Made by a program: the position numbers and the translations under genes. Source: Lateolabrax maculatus (lineage: Eukaryota; Chordata; Actinopteri; Acropomatiformes; Lateolabracidae). Taken from it: a stretch of 64,000 nt of DNA. Every line of letters begins with the position of its first letter. Positions within the stretch are counted from its first letter, which is position 1. This document shows, in pieces, positions 21,221 to 34,684 of this stretch. Below the pieces are notes generated by a model. The model made no database searches and was not told the origin of the DNA. It saw only the letters and a program-made list of their open reading frames with translations. The stretch covers positions 28,338,001 through 28,402,000 of the forward strand of contig CM062217.1 of the NCBI GenBank assembly GCA_031216445.1, written 5' to 3'.

Positions 21221-21683
21221 TGTCTGAGCTGAGAGATGTCTCTCCCATGTGTGTCCAATGTTTAGATACTTGTGTGGATCCAATGTTTAGATACTTGTGT
21301 GGGAAATGTTTAGATAAGCCTATGTCCAAGGTCTGGCTACTTTCATAGATGGGTGCCCCTTGGGGGTTGTTTTCTTAAAGTTCCAAAGAGATGAGATCAG
21401 TTTCAACCTGAACTATAGGTTCCACCTTCCCTTTCTGTAAAATAGCCATGTATGGTTATGAGGTTGGCTCTGAGCCTATCTTGTCACCACACATTAGCTA
21501 TACCATGAGGCTTTAAAAGGTGTAGTTTGAGTGGAAAACGGGGGAGATTCACATTGGCTTCGGATCTTCTCACAGGCAATCCATGGTGCTTGTTTTGACG
21601 CTGTACTTTTTGTAATAAACCTTTTTATACAACTAAGTCGGTGTCAGCGGAGATTCCTTCATCATCATCACATCATCGCTACA
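21221..21683 (+). repeat. LTR candidate (LTR-2)
   Basis: 463 bp, TG...CA ends, same U3 direct repeats, TATA-like site and AATAAA. One C-to-T change (TTTTCTTAAAG) separates it from LTR-1. Confidence 0.65.
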
Positions 21684-22300
21684 GAAGATACAACACAGCC
21701 AACCCGTCTCAGACAGCTAAGGTCGCAAAAGGAGGAAGCATTTAGGAGTGGAGACAGAAGCAGGTTCAAAGAGGCAAAGTACAGGTTTAGCAAGGAGGTG
21801 AGGGGAGCTAAACGACTGTATTCTGAGAAACTCCAACACCAGTTCTCAGCCAAGGACTCTGCTTCTGTCTGGAAGGGGCTCAGAGAGCTCACCCATTACA
21901 AACCCAGAGCCCCCCACTCTGCTAACGACTTGCGCCTGTCCAACAATCTGAACAAGTTCTACTGTCGTTTCGAAAGACAATGGGACAGTCCAGACACAAT
22001 CCCCTGGGACTCCATCCACCAGCCCCAGGCCACCAGCTTCACCTCTCCCACCACTGCAGGGGCCTGGGCCTCTCCACAACTTCAAACCTCAGAGGCCCCC
22101 TTCCCGTCCACAGTGACACCTCTCTCAATCCTGGAGAGGGATGTTAACAGACAATACAAGAGACAGAACCTCCACAAAGCAGCCGGGCCAGACTCTGTCT
22201 CTCCATCCACCCTGAAGCACTGTGCTGACCAGCTGTCTCTGGTGTTCACAGATATCTTTAACACTTCACTGGAGATATCCCACATACCAGCCTGCTTCAA
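21684..22300 (+). mobile_element. LINE internal fragment, copy 2
   Basis: Same start at the LTR edge and same stop at PACFK as copy 1. The 266-codon frame (21531-22331) is identical in protein sequence. Confidence 0.75.
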
Positions 22301-22510
22301 ATGTTCCAGCAAGAGATACTGTAAGACTTAGAGCACACTGGCAGACAAAGAGAAAGACAAAAGACACTCACATATGTGCAGCCTGCAGTATACTGGATCC
22401 AATGGCCAGCTGACTCAGAACTTGCACACCAATGGAGTGTGTGAAAAGCCTGGATACAGAAAGAACTGCCCACAGCACAAGAACCACGACTGCCGCTGCA
22501 CTGCACTCTG
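22301..22510 (+). pseudogene. Gag nucleocapsid-like remnant (before U3 pol)
   Basis: Same degenerate zinc-knuckle-like segment as 10991-11200. Confidence 0.4.
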
Positions 22511-23368
22511 ATGTATGATGAGACTCAGCAACATACTGACTACAAAGAATGCTGGACAGAGTTGATTACAGGCAAAATATTATCTGTAATATGTCAAGAC
22601 CTGTATGTTGGACCACAAGGACCAGCAGCAGCAGTTACTCTACCACCAGAACTACGTCCCTGGTTTCAAGTCACCAGCTCCGTCCCACATGCTACACTCC
22701 TGATAGCTAATGGACATGAATCACGTGACCTAGGACCGATGGTGAAGGCAGCACTACAAGTGACTGTATGGAAACCAACTCAGAACACGCATGTGCAGTC
22801 ATCCTCCGATGGACAATATGTGAAAATATTTCTGCGAGCATATGACAAAGGAACAAGAGCCCAAGTGCTACTAAGTCAGAGATTCCCTACTCAACTGCCA
22901 CTCTCAGAAGAACATAGTGTGCTACTACATCAGATACCACATGAGTTATGGTCACATCATAAAACAGATGTAGGGCTAGTTAGGTCAGCACAGCCAGTTC
23001 ACATCAAAGCAAAAGAGGGCATTGTGTTGCCATACCAAAAACAATATCCCATGAAACCACACCAAATAGCAGGTATAAGACCCACCATCAAGGGCTTGGT
23101 AGCAGCAGGTGTGTTAAAACCAACAAAAAGTCTGTGTAATACACCAACTTGTCCAATAAAACAAAATAAACTCTAGTGACTATCGATTGGTGCATGATTT
23201 GTGCGCCATTAATTCCACTGTAGATGCAGAAGTACCTGTGGTTCCAGACCCACATACTTTGCTTTCTAATATCCCACATGACGCCTGTTGGTACACAGCA
23301 TTTGTTAGTGTGCCATTACACCCAGATTCACAGTATCTGTTTGCTTTTACATATCAAGGACAGCAGTA
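22511..23368 (+). pseudogene. pol: Retroviral pol, N-terminal RT (U3)
   Basis: 221-codon frame to TAG 23174-23176, then the shifted frame to the insertion. Carries VTLPPE where U1 and U2 have VTVPPE. Confidence 0.8.
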
Positions 23369-23890
23369 CACTGTAAATGCAAACATAGTATTAAAAATAG
23401 TAAATTGACTTAAATCAGTTTTTATCAAATTGCTATTAACACTTACTTTTAGTAAGTTACTTGTAATTTGTGGTTGAAAAATCTCACCAGCTCAGTCTAC
23501 TTGAACTGGATTAATTTAGAAAAAGTATGTTTTCGATAATTGTGCTTTTACAAGTACATTTACTCAATACTGCACTTAAGTACAAAGTACTTTAAGTACT
23601 TTACTTTTTTTTTCATATTACTGTCTACTTTTACTCCACTACATTTCAGAGGGAAATATTGTACTTTTTACATCACTGCATATGTAATAATACATACGCG
23701 ATATATAATAATAATCAGTAGTATGCTACTTTTAATTTTAATATTTTAAGTATTTCTTTTTGTGGTTATATGTTTTTTACTTAATTGAAATTTTCACTGC
23801 AGGAGCTGTATTGTAAAAGAGTAGTTTCACGGAGTGGTATTAGTACTTTTGCTTCGATTTGAAAACTTCGCCGGCTTTTTTTTTTTTTTT

Positions 23891-24040
23891 CCCGACCTGT
23901 GGGCATGCGCAACTCCGTCCTCTCTACGCCTGACGGTATGTCAACAACACACCCGCAACGGACGAGGAGCTGGACCTAATCCCTGCAACAGCACTCGTTA
24001 AGGTTATTTTCAGCATTCTTGTGCTTGGCACACTCATTTG
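23891..24040 (+). promoter_or_regulatory. Promoter and exon 1 candidate (U3)
   Basis: NRF-1-like GCATGCGCA and TTTG/GTGAGT donor retained (GT at 24041). The 34-bp stretch missing in U2 is present upstream. Confidence 0.45.
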
Positions 24041-24560
24041 GTGAGTAATATTTTACCCTTGTTTAGACCGTTTTCTTTCTGTAAGTAAGCGCCATATTTT
24101 TCGTGCTTGCTAGTAATGATGTGTGTTGTAATGTCGGCTAACGCTGCCTCAGAGCTATATAGCTCTGAGCTAGCTGAACTATATTATGGACATAACGTGT
24201 CTTACTTTTGTCACGTTAAAGTTGAGGAGAAACTTTAGTGTAGCGGTCGCGGGCGTGCTCGTCACGTGCACGCGCACACCCGCTGTCGGAGTTGATTTTT
24301 TTTTCTGAGGCCAGTCATCTATGAGTACTCACTCACGATGAGAGACTGATCCCGGCGGTTTGTGAGTTTCCATGAGCAGGAGGGCATTCACATGGCAGAA
24401 CATCAGAACAAGTCTGGATGTATCATTTTATTTTACGCTCGGCTGTTAAGTTAGGACTATGCTAACTTAATGTTATTTTATTTAACCCTCCTCACTTAAC
24501 ACTAGTCATATTTGTAGCTGTGTCGTTTCCATGGTTACCACGTTTAGCGCGCCCAATGAG

Positions 24561-25202
24561 CCGGTCACCCGCTCCACTCAGTGTGATCATTCTGCAGGAT
24601 CAATGAACTGTCAGCGTGTTTAATCAATCATAACTCTGAATACTAAACTGATTTTCACGGGATTGTTTAATGCAAACGTCACACATGTATATATAATATA
24701 TATATATATATTATATATACAGATATATAGGGAGAGAGAGATAGATAGATAGATATAGATTTTCATTTTTTTTGATATATATGTAGATATACATATTCAT
24801 TTTTTCTGAGATCTAACTTCTGTCTATTGTGTTTTATCTTATATTGATGTATAATGTTGTATTGTTTCTTCATTTTTCAACTTATTAAAATAGCTGAGTA
24901 GTACACAATCTGCTTCTGCTTCTCTATCATATATTAGTGTTTTTATATATATGTGTGTGTGTGTGTATTATATTATATCATACATAGCATATATCACATA
25001 CCAGAATATTCTATTACCGTTATGCCTATTATGTATATTAAAATACGCCGAATCATGTGTCCGGTATCATGCCTACATGTATGACGTTTGCAGAAAAAAA
25101 TCCCGTGAAAATCAGTTTAGTATTCAGAGTTATGATTAATTAAATGCATTGACACTTCATTGTACCTGCAGACAGATTACACTGAGTGGAGCGGGTGACC
25201 GG
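24561..25202. repeat. Foldback repeat in intron 1 (U3)
   Basis: 642 bp, same arms and spacer as U1. Confidence 0.75.
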
Positions 25203-25598
25203 TCCAAGATGGCGGCCCCACGTCTCGTCAGCGCCAATAGGCAGTAGCGGTCGATGCGGCGTCTACTCTTTATATGTCTATGCCGCACACTGTTTACTTG
25301 CGCAGTGCTTGTCTGATCACACGAGGAGTGCAGTGAGAGCCCGCAGATCAGATTTGGGACAGACAAAAGGGTCTCCCTGTCTGTCTTTTTATCATAGCCT
25401 GTTACCATTGCTGGCATACTCAGTGGCCTAAGTTATTCTTTAAGGTTATGTTGTCTATAATATGTACATTACAATAGTCTTTGTGGGTAATAGGCCTATG
25501 TTACAGTTTTCACTTGTACTGGAAACAAGATGTTTATGAGTTGTGGTGAGCTTTGGTTGTGTTAAATTGTTGTATTCTTCTTAACTGTCCCCTTCCAG

Positions 25599-25645
25599 GC
25601 TCAGGCAGATGGTGATCAATCCACAGTTCCCTTGATACCACATAA
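25599..25645 (+). other. Non-coding exon 2 candidate (U3)
   Basis: Acceptor CCTTCCAG (A-type, as in U1), donor CATAA/GTGAGT. Confidence 0.5.
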
Positions 25646-25896
25646 GTGAGTCATTTACCATTTACCTTTTGTACTGCTGTGTTCATTTGGTAGCTGTTCT
25701 TGTCTTAAAGAAGTTAAATGATTAAAAGCTTGATAATTAGATAGATTTTTGCAAGGATTTAGTTTTTTTCTGTTGCTCTGGTATTTCAAGTCTGATACTG
25801 CATGTTAGTGTTTTTGTTTTTTGTTTCTATTTTGCCGGGCTTGATGCTAAAATGATCTTTTCTTTTCAGATTTTTCAAGAAGACAAAAAACTTCCT

Positions 25897-26628
25897 ATGC
25901 AGTGGTTGTGTAAGTACTGCACATTTTGTGCTGAAAAGAGGTGCTTCTTACTTAAGCATTACCGCTTAAAACACGGGTGCCACACTCGAATATCACCACT
26001 ACCGTGCCTTTATAAGGAGTGCCTGTGCACATTTAAATCTTTCAATGCACTCAAAGTCCACTTATCAACATGGCACACTCAAAAGGACCTGGGGAACGTG
26101 GGTGAAACTGCTTTCCATTGTCAGCTGTGTGACTTTGTGGAGCCTTGCACTGGAGCTGACTTTTTTACCCATTTACGAAGACATTTGAAGCTGAAGCAAA
26201 AGGTTTCCTGTCCATATCAAGGCTGTAGCTTTCAGAGCAATGTTTATTCAACCTTTAATGCACATAAAAGCAAAGAACATCAAGACCACAATAAGATGGC
26301 ATTCAAACCTGAAATTGTGTCACATAATGTACTTGAGGTACCTCCACCTAATATAAATATTCAACCTGAGGATAGTGCCCCTGAAACTGATCAGGTTGAG
26401 TTTGAGGTTACTGAGCTCAATGAAGATGTGGGAGACTTGGAGAGTCAGTTGGAACATAATGTAGCTGCTGTTTTTCTGAAAATGTCATCGATTCTTAACA
26501 TCTCTGAAAATGCCCTGCAAGAAGTTATAGAGCAGATCAACCAAATTTATGTGCTTTCACAGCCATTGTTACATACCTCGGTTGGAAAAATACTAAATCA
26601 ACATTGTGGAGATGTTGAGGACTCTTAA
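25897..26628 (+). CDS. Four-finger C2H2 protein (U3)
   Basis: Protein identical to U1 (L19). Splice acceptor CTTTTCAG ends at 25869. Confidence 0.6.
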   Translation: MQWLCKYCTFCAEKRCFLLKHYRLKHGCHTRISPLPCLYKECLCTFKSFNALKVHLSTWHTQKDLGNVGETAFHCQLCDFVEPCTGADFFTHLRRHLKLKQKVSCPYQGCSFQSNVYSTFNAHKSKEHQDHNKMAFKPEIVSHNVLEVPPPNINIQPEDSAPETDQVEFEVTELNEDVGDLESQLEHNVAAVFLKMSSILNISENALQEVIEQINQIYVLSQPLLHTSVGKILNQHCGDVEDS

Positions 26629-28046
26629 GTGAGTGAGATAGCTAAAGTATTTACTGAGAATAATGTATTCCTGAAATTCACTTCTACTAGGGGGTCATTG
26701 TCAACCACTAGCAAGCGAACATCATACATTTGAAAAGAATTCTCAGTGGTGACGCCTATTGAGTTTGTCCTAAAAAATGACAGGCAGACAGTTGTGTATA
26801 TCCCCATACTAAAAATGCTGCAGACATTACTAAACAATGGAGAAATTTTAGATAAGGCCATGTCATCTGAGACAAATTTGTCACAAGGATACAGATCTCA
26901 CAGGGATGGTTACCGGTTTAAAGACAATTCTCTCTTGACAGAGGAAGAATTCAGGATTGCTCTTTTCTTGTACATAGATGATTTTGAGGTGGCTAAGCCC
27001 TTGGGAACCTCCAGAAAGAAACACAAGCTGCCATCTACTGGGTACTTGGAAATCTACACCCTAAATATCGCTCCTCTCTTCATTCCATTCAGCTTGCTCT
27101 ACTCATCATCGCTGAAGATGATATCAGGAAGTTGACTTTAAATGAGAGACCACAGTCTATTGAAGAATTAAAAGTGCAACTGGTAGATAAACTGTCACTG
27201 CAGTATGACTTTAAACTGCAGTATGAAGATCAAGACTTCCATAATGCCCTCTGCAATTTGACTGAAATAACTGATTTACCTGAAAGAGCTACGCTCAAAA
27301 TCATCCCTCTTGTGACTCTCCATTTAACCGCATTGTCATCACCCACCACAACATCAGACACTGAGTGCAGCACAGCAGACACTGAGATCCTGTCGACAGG
27401 AAGAGCATCACCATCGCTAAGACAACAGTGGCCAGATTTCTTTGACATACCCAATTTCTCAGTTGATGTTGACTATAGACTCAGACAGGCAGATCTTGCC
27501 TTTATGAAGGATGGAACACGTATGACTCTACCACGAGATATGAAGCATGACATACTAGAAAAGCTTGCTGAGACGATGTACAGTTTCAAGGCTTACCCTA
27601 AAGATGATGACTTCAGCAGTGTTGCAAAAGCACTAATTAGCAAACACCCCTGCCTCACTGAGCCTGGACCACACAGATGGTATGGCTGGAAAAACAGCCT
27701 TAAATTATCCCACAAAGCTTCAAAAAGCTGGATGTGAGGATGTAGCAATCAATGGAGGCAAAAGAAGTAAAGGCAACCCAGAAGGAGAATCCTCAAGCAA
27801 GAATATCAAACGGCCAAAAAGAGGTGAAGCAAACTACCTACCTAACTTACCTGAAGGACATGATGAAACAAGCCTTGAAAATGCCAGAAAGGTTCTCGTG
27901 GAAGAAATGAAGAAGAAACAACCCAATGGCACTCTCATCTCACAAATGATGGACCAATCATTCCCACTACGCAGACAAGAAATTGTAGAAAAGGAACCTG
28001 CTGTACAGAACATTGTTGAACGATGGCCAGCACTCTTCACAGACAG
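26629..28046 (+). pseudogene. Decayed middle and PB1/SAMD3-like exon 3 part (U3)
   Basis: Ancestral stops and frameshifts as in U2, with a 201-codon PB1-like frame (27132-27737). Private change: NYPTKLQ where other copies have NYRTKLQ or NYCTKLQ. Confidence 0.65.
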
Positions 28047-28192
28047 GTAAACTATTTTTGTTCTCAACCAATAAAATAATGCCTATCAAAAAGAAATTCA
28101 AGGTGTGTGGCTAGAAATCCAAACACACTTGTTGGAATGTTAACACTTCTGCCATCTCTCCATCCCTACCCACCCCTCTCTCTACTTTTCAG

Positions 28193-29395
28193 GTGTTTGC
28201 TGAGTTCAACAGAATCGCAAGTAAGAATCTTGAGGGAGACTTCTTTGAGGCTCTGGACCAGTATACCCCACGTTTCATTGAACTTTTCAAAACAAGAAGG
28301 GGAACTGTTGGCCAGAAGCTCAGTGAGCTGATGCAGCACATGAGCTGGATGGTAAGTAGGTTAATTTTGCTTTTGATCTGTGTGATAGTTCATCAATCAA
28401 GTTCTAAATGAGATGATCCAGCCCAACCTATTCTATTTCCTGTCTGACTTGTGCTTGTGCCTTGCAAATTACTCTGTTAACTGGTCTTTTCTCTCTCTGT
28501 GTATCATTAGACACCAGACGTGACAGTACTTCGCTCTGTTGTCCTCAAAGGCATTCCTATTTTACTTGGTGACGACTCCAGTGAATTCTTCAAGACATGC
28601 TCTGTAAGTACTTGCACATAAGAAAAAGTTTGGTCTGCATTAAAATAGAACTATATCTGTGCTGACATAGAAGATGTAATTTTATCTGCACAATATACAA
28701 TATACATTTTGTACAGTGATTGATGTATTTTGTATGGCAATTCCTCCACAGCTAATCTGAGAGGTATTTAAACAGCCAGTAAATAAAAATGAAATTTGCC
28801 ACATAAACGTTGTACACATTAATTAATTGTAAATCTAAGGAGCAGGAGTCCAGGCTGAAAAGTCAGTGTCACTGTTTAAGAATATATGGACCTTGTGGAC
28901 CATAGCTTTAGTTTAATCATACCACATTTATTTTGTTGGTTATATTGTAACAATCCAGTGTGAACACATATTTAAAACCATATTCCCTAGCAAATGCTTT
29001 CAACATTAAAAATGAATGTTTAGAAGAGCATAAATTGCCATGCTGAAGAATGTGTGTGTGTGTCTTTGTAGGGTACAGCGAGAGACGAGGCCCTAGAATG
29101 CACTGTCGGTGTGCTGACAGTTGTCAGTGAAGATAATCCTCATGAGGGTCCAAGTTCAGTAGACCTCCAGCCCATCTCCACTGCCATCATTCTGGAGGGA
29201 GGTATCATCATGGATCATATAAAAAAACTTGCCTCAGGCAGTTTGTCTGTTATTTGGGCTTACATATGCTTTGCATTTGGATTACCCAAAATGCATGGCA
29301 AATACACTCAACTTCATTCAGACTGTGGTGCTTGGACTGGGAAAGAAAACCTCCCACCAAAACTGTTAACTTTGAAGAACAGTCTACTGGGTTAG
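28193..29395 (+). pseudogene. Exons 4-6 (U3)
   Basis: Exons 28193-28351, 28511-28603 and 29072-29395. Exon 6 has the glycine variant shared with U1. Confidence 0.65.
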
Positions 29396-30738
29396 ACCAG
29401 TAAAGAGCCATCAGCTGTCAGATAGCACTTTGTAAATTATGCAGCAGTTAATGTTCTCCTGTTATCAGAGAAAGTTTTATGCTTTCATGCAACTGAGCTG
29501 GCTTGTTTATGATCTCAAAAAAAAAAAAAATTCTATTAAAGTGTACCATGTTATGCTAGTATGCTAATGGTGGAAATAGCGCCACCTTGTGTTGCAAAGA
29601 GTTGTTAGATAATGTTGTCAGAAAGGAACCTAGCAAGGTTGACCTGTTTACATTTGTGTTTTGGGAAAACTTTTAATAGTTATAATGTAGTACAAATACA
29701 AAACCCAAGGAGTGATGTTTTTCTGTGTTGGTTTAGACCTTGGACTGATGCTCGCTTTGGGACACAAAAGCATTTGTTGTACTTTCAGTTTTGATCAGAA
29801 ATGCAATGATTTTGCATGCACTGAAGTCCTGTAATTATCAGGTGTTTACCTGTTTAATATTGTGAGACTGTTACATGCATAGAATTAGCTCACAAAAATG
29901 TGGTTTTATTTTTGCCATGTCCATGTCATGTTCTACAGTCAAATCAAACCACAAGTTTGTTGTTTAGCTGCTGTTTTGTACTTGAATGTACAAGAAAGTG
30001 ATACTTGGGAACAGAACACTTGAGGCTGAATAATAGATTTAATGCATATTGTTATTACAATAGCCTAACAGACATAGATCACACTATGAGCAATTTTACA
30101 ACTAGCTTTAAAATACATTAAATATGACAAGAGGATAGAGAACAGTAATTTTATTGTTTATTGTAAGGTTATTACATGAGTGATAAAACATACATTTTAT
30201 ATTGGAGAATTGGAATCAAAAGTAACAATATCGAACATTTATTGTTCAGCCTAGATCTGTCAGTGATGCAATTATTTTTTTAATAAATGTTGTAATGCAG
30301 CTGAACAAACCCAGTGAGTGTTCTTTTAAAGTATATGTTTGTGGTGTTTTTCCCTTTATTAGGTAATAACAGCTAAAATAGATAAGAAATGGGAGAAGGA
30401 CAAGGACCCATTCAAGGAAATTGGTTTGTTTAATTTAACTGAACTGAAATGAACTGAAAAAAAATGAGTGAGTAGTAAGTAGTAGGTATCATAATTCTAA
30501 GTGGGGTTAAATTTGTATCAAGCAGTCCACACAAAATGAAAAAATTAAGTTAACACTAAGCATGGCTATTAAGTTACATGAACTTTTTTTTTTTTTTTAG
30601 TTGTACTACTTGATTTAGTACTGCACACTTAAAATAAACAAGCTTTTCTAACTCACTATTCTTAAGATTACTTTGCTTAATTTGCAACGAGTTTGCATAC
30701 TTTTTTTAAGTAAGGTCAACTAATTAGATTTTACAGTG

Positions 30739-31289
30739 AGTATACGTACACACGTCTCCCGCAGAGCTATGTTGAAAGTCCCTCAATATTCAGTCGAGTA
30801 TTGGCTAATGACCTGCAACACCTAGACGTGTCCAGTACAGTACTACAATATGTAGATGATCTCTTGATATGTAGCACCTCCAAAGCTCAATGTGCACAAG
30901 ACTCAGTCTCAGCCCTGATGGCTTTAGAAAAGCGGGCTCACAAGGTGAGTAAAAATAAATTACAGTTTTGCCAGACACAGGTTGAATACTTAGGTAGACA
31001 ACTCTGTGGCACTAAATGAGCTATAGCGCCCTCACAAATTGAGGCAGTATCGAAAGCTCCCAAACCACAAACGGTGAGACACATGTCGTCATTTCTGCCA
31101 TCTCAGCTTTACTAGAAGCCATACACCATCCAAAAGTGTTAGCCATCATTAAATGCGTAGCTCATCAAAAAACGAATTCCCTGATAGCTAAAGGCAACAA
31201 CTTAGCAGATGAAGCCGCAAAACGCATAGCTACACCCACCTGTATAGGACCACTGCTAGTAGCTGGAGATTGTGAACCACTAACAAACT
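30739..31289 (+). pseudogene. pol: Retroviral RT C-terminal part and RNase H remnant (U3)
   Basis: YVDD present. EKRAHK variant as in U1. Confidence 0.85.
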
Positions 31290-31308
31290 TATATATATAT
31301 ATATATAT
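31290..31308. repeat. (TA)n microsatellite (U3, 19 bp)
   Basis: Short and uninterrupted, like U1. Confidence 0.9.
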
Positions 31309-31319
31309 GAGCTATATAT

Positions 31320-31814
31320 ATGTGCTGCTATATAATAGCAGCACAACATCAGGCAAGTCCATATGCACATTCTGTATGGGCAAAAAGGGGGGCAAGTATA
31401 ATCACTGAAGAAGGTCCATCACATGGGCTATGGCGAAGTGCACATGGACATATTGTCCTCCCAACATCTTTGGTACAGGTTGCTACACGTAGTGCGCATG
31501 GTCAGGACCATTGCACAAGTGGGGAGGTGTTGAGACGCCTTCAAGCAGTCTGGTGGTCACCATTTTTCCGACCTGCGTTTGTAGCTGAGACAATAAAAAA
31601 AGCCCTAAAAATGCTAGGAATCAAACAGAAGTTCAGATGTGTGTATCACCCACAGTCACAGAGAGTAGTGGAAAGGGCAAATGGCATGCTAAAAGCAAAA
31701 CTTGCAAAAATTAGAGCAGACAGTCAGTATAAAATCAATTGGGTAGATGCATTGCCACTTGCTTTGATGGCTATACGAACACTAACTAACACTAACACTA
31801 AGCTAAGAGACTAA
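31320..31814 (+). pseudogene. pol: Integrase with internal deletion (U3)
   Basis: Same as U1 (IKQKF). In U4 and U5 the homologous frame is cut at the AFVAET position by the 5.49-kb deletion. Confidence 0.8.
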
Positions 31815-32536
31815 CACATCTAATACCACACGAGGCACTTACAGGGAGACCGATGCCGGTTCCCTTTTGTAGAGGGCCGTATGCGAGCAATGTGAACGAG
31901 AACTAACATGCTACCTACGACACCTAACGCAAATACACAAAGCTGTGCTCCAACAGGTAAAAGCTGTGTCTGAGGACAGAGACGCTGACATTCCAGAGCA
32001 GCTAAGGAAAGTTGAACCTGGAGACTGGGTCTACGTAAAGGTGTTCAAACGAAAGTGGGACCAACCAAGGTGAGAAGGACCCTTTAAGGTTATCCTAACT
32101 ACCCCAACTGCGCTGAAAGTAGAGGGTAAGAAATGTTGGTTCCATTTAAACCATTGCTGCAGAGCGAGGGATCCAGGTGAGACAGCAAGGGCACAGCACG
32201 ATCCAGAAAGGGACGGTGAAGCCTCCCAACTGGAAGATAGACAGCTTCAAGATCCAAGGACAAAGATGATCACAGAGACTGGCTGAGAGGAGGAGTACCA
32301 GTAAACAACGTAATCACACTCACGTATATAAAGTCAGCTCAATACAATCAAACATTGACATTAGGACCAGAAGGCATAAAAATAGACACGCATGTGGTTC
32401 ACAGACAATGCCTAAAAGAAGGGACAGTGATGGTAGTGGTACAATGTTCACGAAATCAATGCACATAGATAAACCTACACCAAACCATGACAGCTGAAGA
32501 AGCAACCAAATTGACCCAAATTTAAGTAAAATGAGG
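31815..32536 (+). pseudogene. pol: Integrase C-terminal and unassigned 3' remnant (U3)
   Basis: Same stops as in U1 and U2. No env-like gene seen before the LTR. Confidence 0.6.
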
Positions 32537-32999
32537 TGTCTGAGCTGAGAGATGTCTCTCCCATGTGTGTCCAATGTTTAGATACTTGTGTGGATCCAAT
32601 GTTTAGATACTTGTGTGGGAAATGTTTAGATAAGCCTATGTCCAAGGTCTGGCTACTTTCATAGATGGGTGCCCCTTGGGGGTTGTTTTCCTAAAGTTCC
32701 AAAGAGATGAGATCAGTTTCAACCTGAACTATAGGTTCCACCTTCCCTTTCTGTAAAATAGCCATGTATGGTTATGAGGTTGGCTCTGAGCCTATCTTGT
32801 CACCACACATTAGCTATACCATGAGGCTTTAAAAGGTGTAGTTTGAGTGGAAAACGGGGGAGATTCACATTGGCTTCGGATCTTCTCACAGGCAATCCAT
32901 GGTGCTTGTTTTGACGCTGTACTTTTTGTAATAAACCTTTTTATACAACTAAGTCGGTGTCAGCGGAGATTCCTTCATCATCATCACATCATCGCTACA
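32537..32999 (+). repeat. LTR candidate (LTR-3)
   Basis: 463 bp with the same ends, U3 direct repeats and AATAAA. It reads TTTTCCTAAAG, like LTR-1. Confidence 0.65.
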
Positions 33000-33616
33000 G
33001 AAGATACAACACAGCCAACCCGTCTCAGACAGCTAAGGTCGCAAAAGGAGGAAGCATTTAGGAGTGGAGACAGAAGCAGGTTCAAAGAGGCAAAGTACAG
33101 GTTTAGCAAGGAGGTGAGGGGAGCTAAACGACTGTATTCTGAGAAACTCCAACACCAGTTCTCAGCCAAGGACTCTGCTTCTGTCTGGAAGGGGCTCAGA
33201 GAGCTCACCCATTACAAACCCAGAGCCCCCCACTCTGCTAACGACTTGCGCCTGTCCAACAATCTGAACAAGTTCTACTGTCGTTTCGAAAGACAATGGG
33301 ACAGTCCAGACACAATCCCCTGGGACTCCATCCACCAGCCCCAGGCCACCAGCTTCACCTCTCCCACCACTGCAGGGGCCTGGGCCTCTCCACAACTTCA
33401 AACCTCAGAGGCCCCCTTCCCGTCCACAGTGACACCTCTCTCAATCCTGGAGAGGGATGTTAACAGACAATACAAGAGACAGAACCTCCACAAAGCAGCC
33501 GGGCCAGACTCTGTCTCTCCATCCACCCTGAAGCACTGTGCTGACCAGCTGTCTCTGGTGTTCACAGATATCTTTAACACTTCACTGGAGATATCCCACA
33601 TACCAGCCTGCTTCAA
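33000..33616 (+). mobile_element. LINE internal fragment, copy 3
   Basis: Identical in product to copies 1 and 2 and with the same abrupt ends. Confidence 0.75.
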
Positions 33617-33826
33617 ATGTTCCAGCAAGAGATACTGTAAGACTTAGAGCACACTGGCAGACAAAGAGAAAGACAAAAGACACTCACATATGTGCAGCCT
33701 GCAGTATACTGGATCCAATGGCCAGCTGACTCAGAACTTGCACACCAATGGAGTGTGTGAAAAGCCTGGATACAGAAAGAACTGCCCACAGCACAAGAAC
33801 CACGACTGCCGCTGCACTGCACTCTG
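33617..33826 (+). pseudogene. Gag nucleocapsid-like remnant (before U4 pol)
   Basis: Same degenerate segment as 10991-11200. Confidence 0.4.
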
Positions 33827-34684
33827 ATGTATGATGAGACTCAGCAACATACTGACTACAAAGAATGCTGGACAGAGTTGATTACAGGCAAAATATTATC
33901 TGTAATATGTCAAGACCTGTATGTTGGACCACAAGGACCAGCAGCAGCAGTTACTCTACCACCAGAACTACGTCCCTGGTTTCAAGTCACCAGCTCCGTC
34001 CCACATGCTACACTCCTGATAGCTAATGGACATGAATCACGTGACCTAGGACCGATGGTGAAGGCAGCACTACAAGTGACTGTATGGAAACCAACTCAGA
34101 ACACGCATGTGCAGTCATCCTCCGATGGACAATATGTGAAAATATTTCTGCGAGCATATGACAAAGGAACAAGAGCCCAAGTGCTACTAAGTCAGAGATT
34201 CCCTACTCAACTGCCACTCTCAGAAGAACATAGTGTGCTACTACATCAGATACCACATGAGTTATGGTCACATCATAAAACAGATGTAGGGCTAGTTAGG
34301 TCAGCACAGCCAGTTCACATCAAAGCAAAAGAGGGCATTGTGTTGCCATACCAAAAACAATATCCCATGAAACCACACCAAATAGCAGGTATAAGACCCA
34401 CCATCAAGGGCTTGGTAGCAGCAGGTGTGTTAAAACCAACAAAAAGTCTGTGTAATACACCAACTTGTCCAATAAAACAAAATAAACTCTAGTGACTATC
34501 GATTGGTGCATGATTTGTGCGCCATTAATTCCACTGTAGATGCAGAAGTACCTGTGGTTCCAGACCCACATACTTTGCTTTCTAATATCCCACATGACGC
34601 CTGTTGGTACACAGCATTTGTTAGTGTGCCATTACACCCAGATTCACAGTATCTGTTTGCTTTTACATATCAAGGACAGCAGTA
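33827..34684 (+). pseudogene. pol: Retroviral pol, N-terminal RT (U4)
   Basis: 221-codon frame to TAG 34490-34492, then the shifted frame to the AGTA at 34681-34684. VTLPPE type. Confidence 0.8.

Larger units (their letters stand above)
9911..21683 (+). mobile_element. Tandem provirus LTR-to-LTR, full unit (U2)
   Basis: This is the complete repeat unit: LTR (9911-10373), LINE fragment, nucleocapsid remnant, pol first part, gene-carrying insert (12059-19407), pol remainder, LTR (21221-21683). It shares each LTR with its neighbours. Confidence 0.7.
23369..30738 (+). mobile_element. Gene-carrying transposon-like insert (U3)
   Basis: 7370 bp with intact termini and AGTA flanks. A 4-bp TTAA-type deletion near 23391 (TATTAAAAATAG) is private to this copy. 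Confidence 0.72.
21221..32999 (+). mobile_element. Tandem provirus LTR-to-LTR, full unit (U3)
   Basis: Complete unit with the same order of parts as U2. The insert is 23369-30738. Confidence 0.7.
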
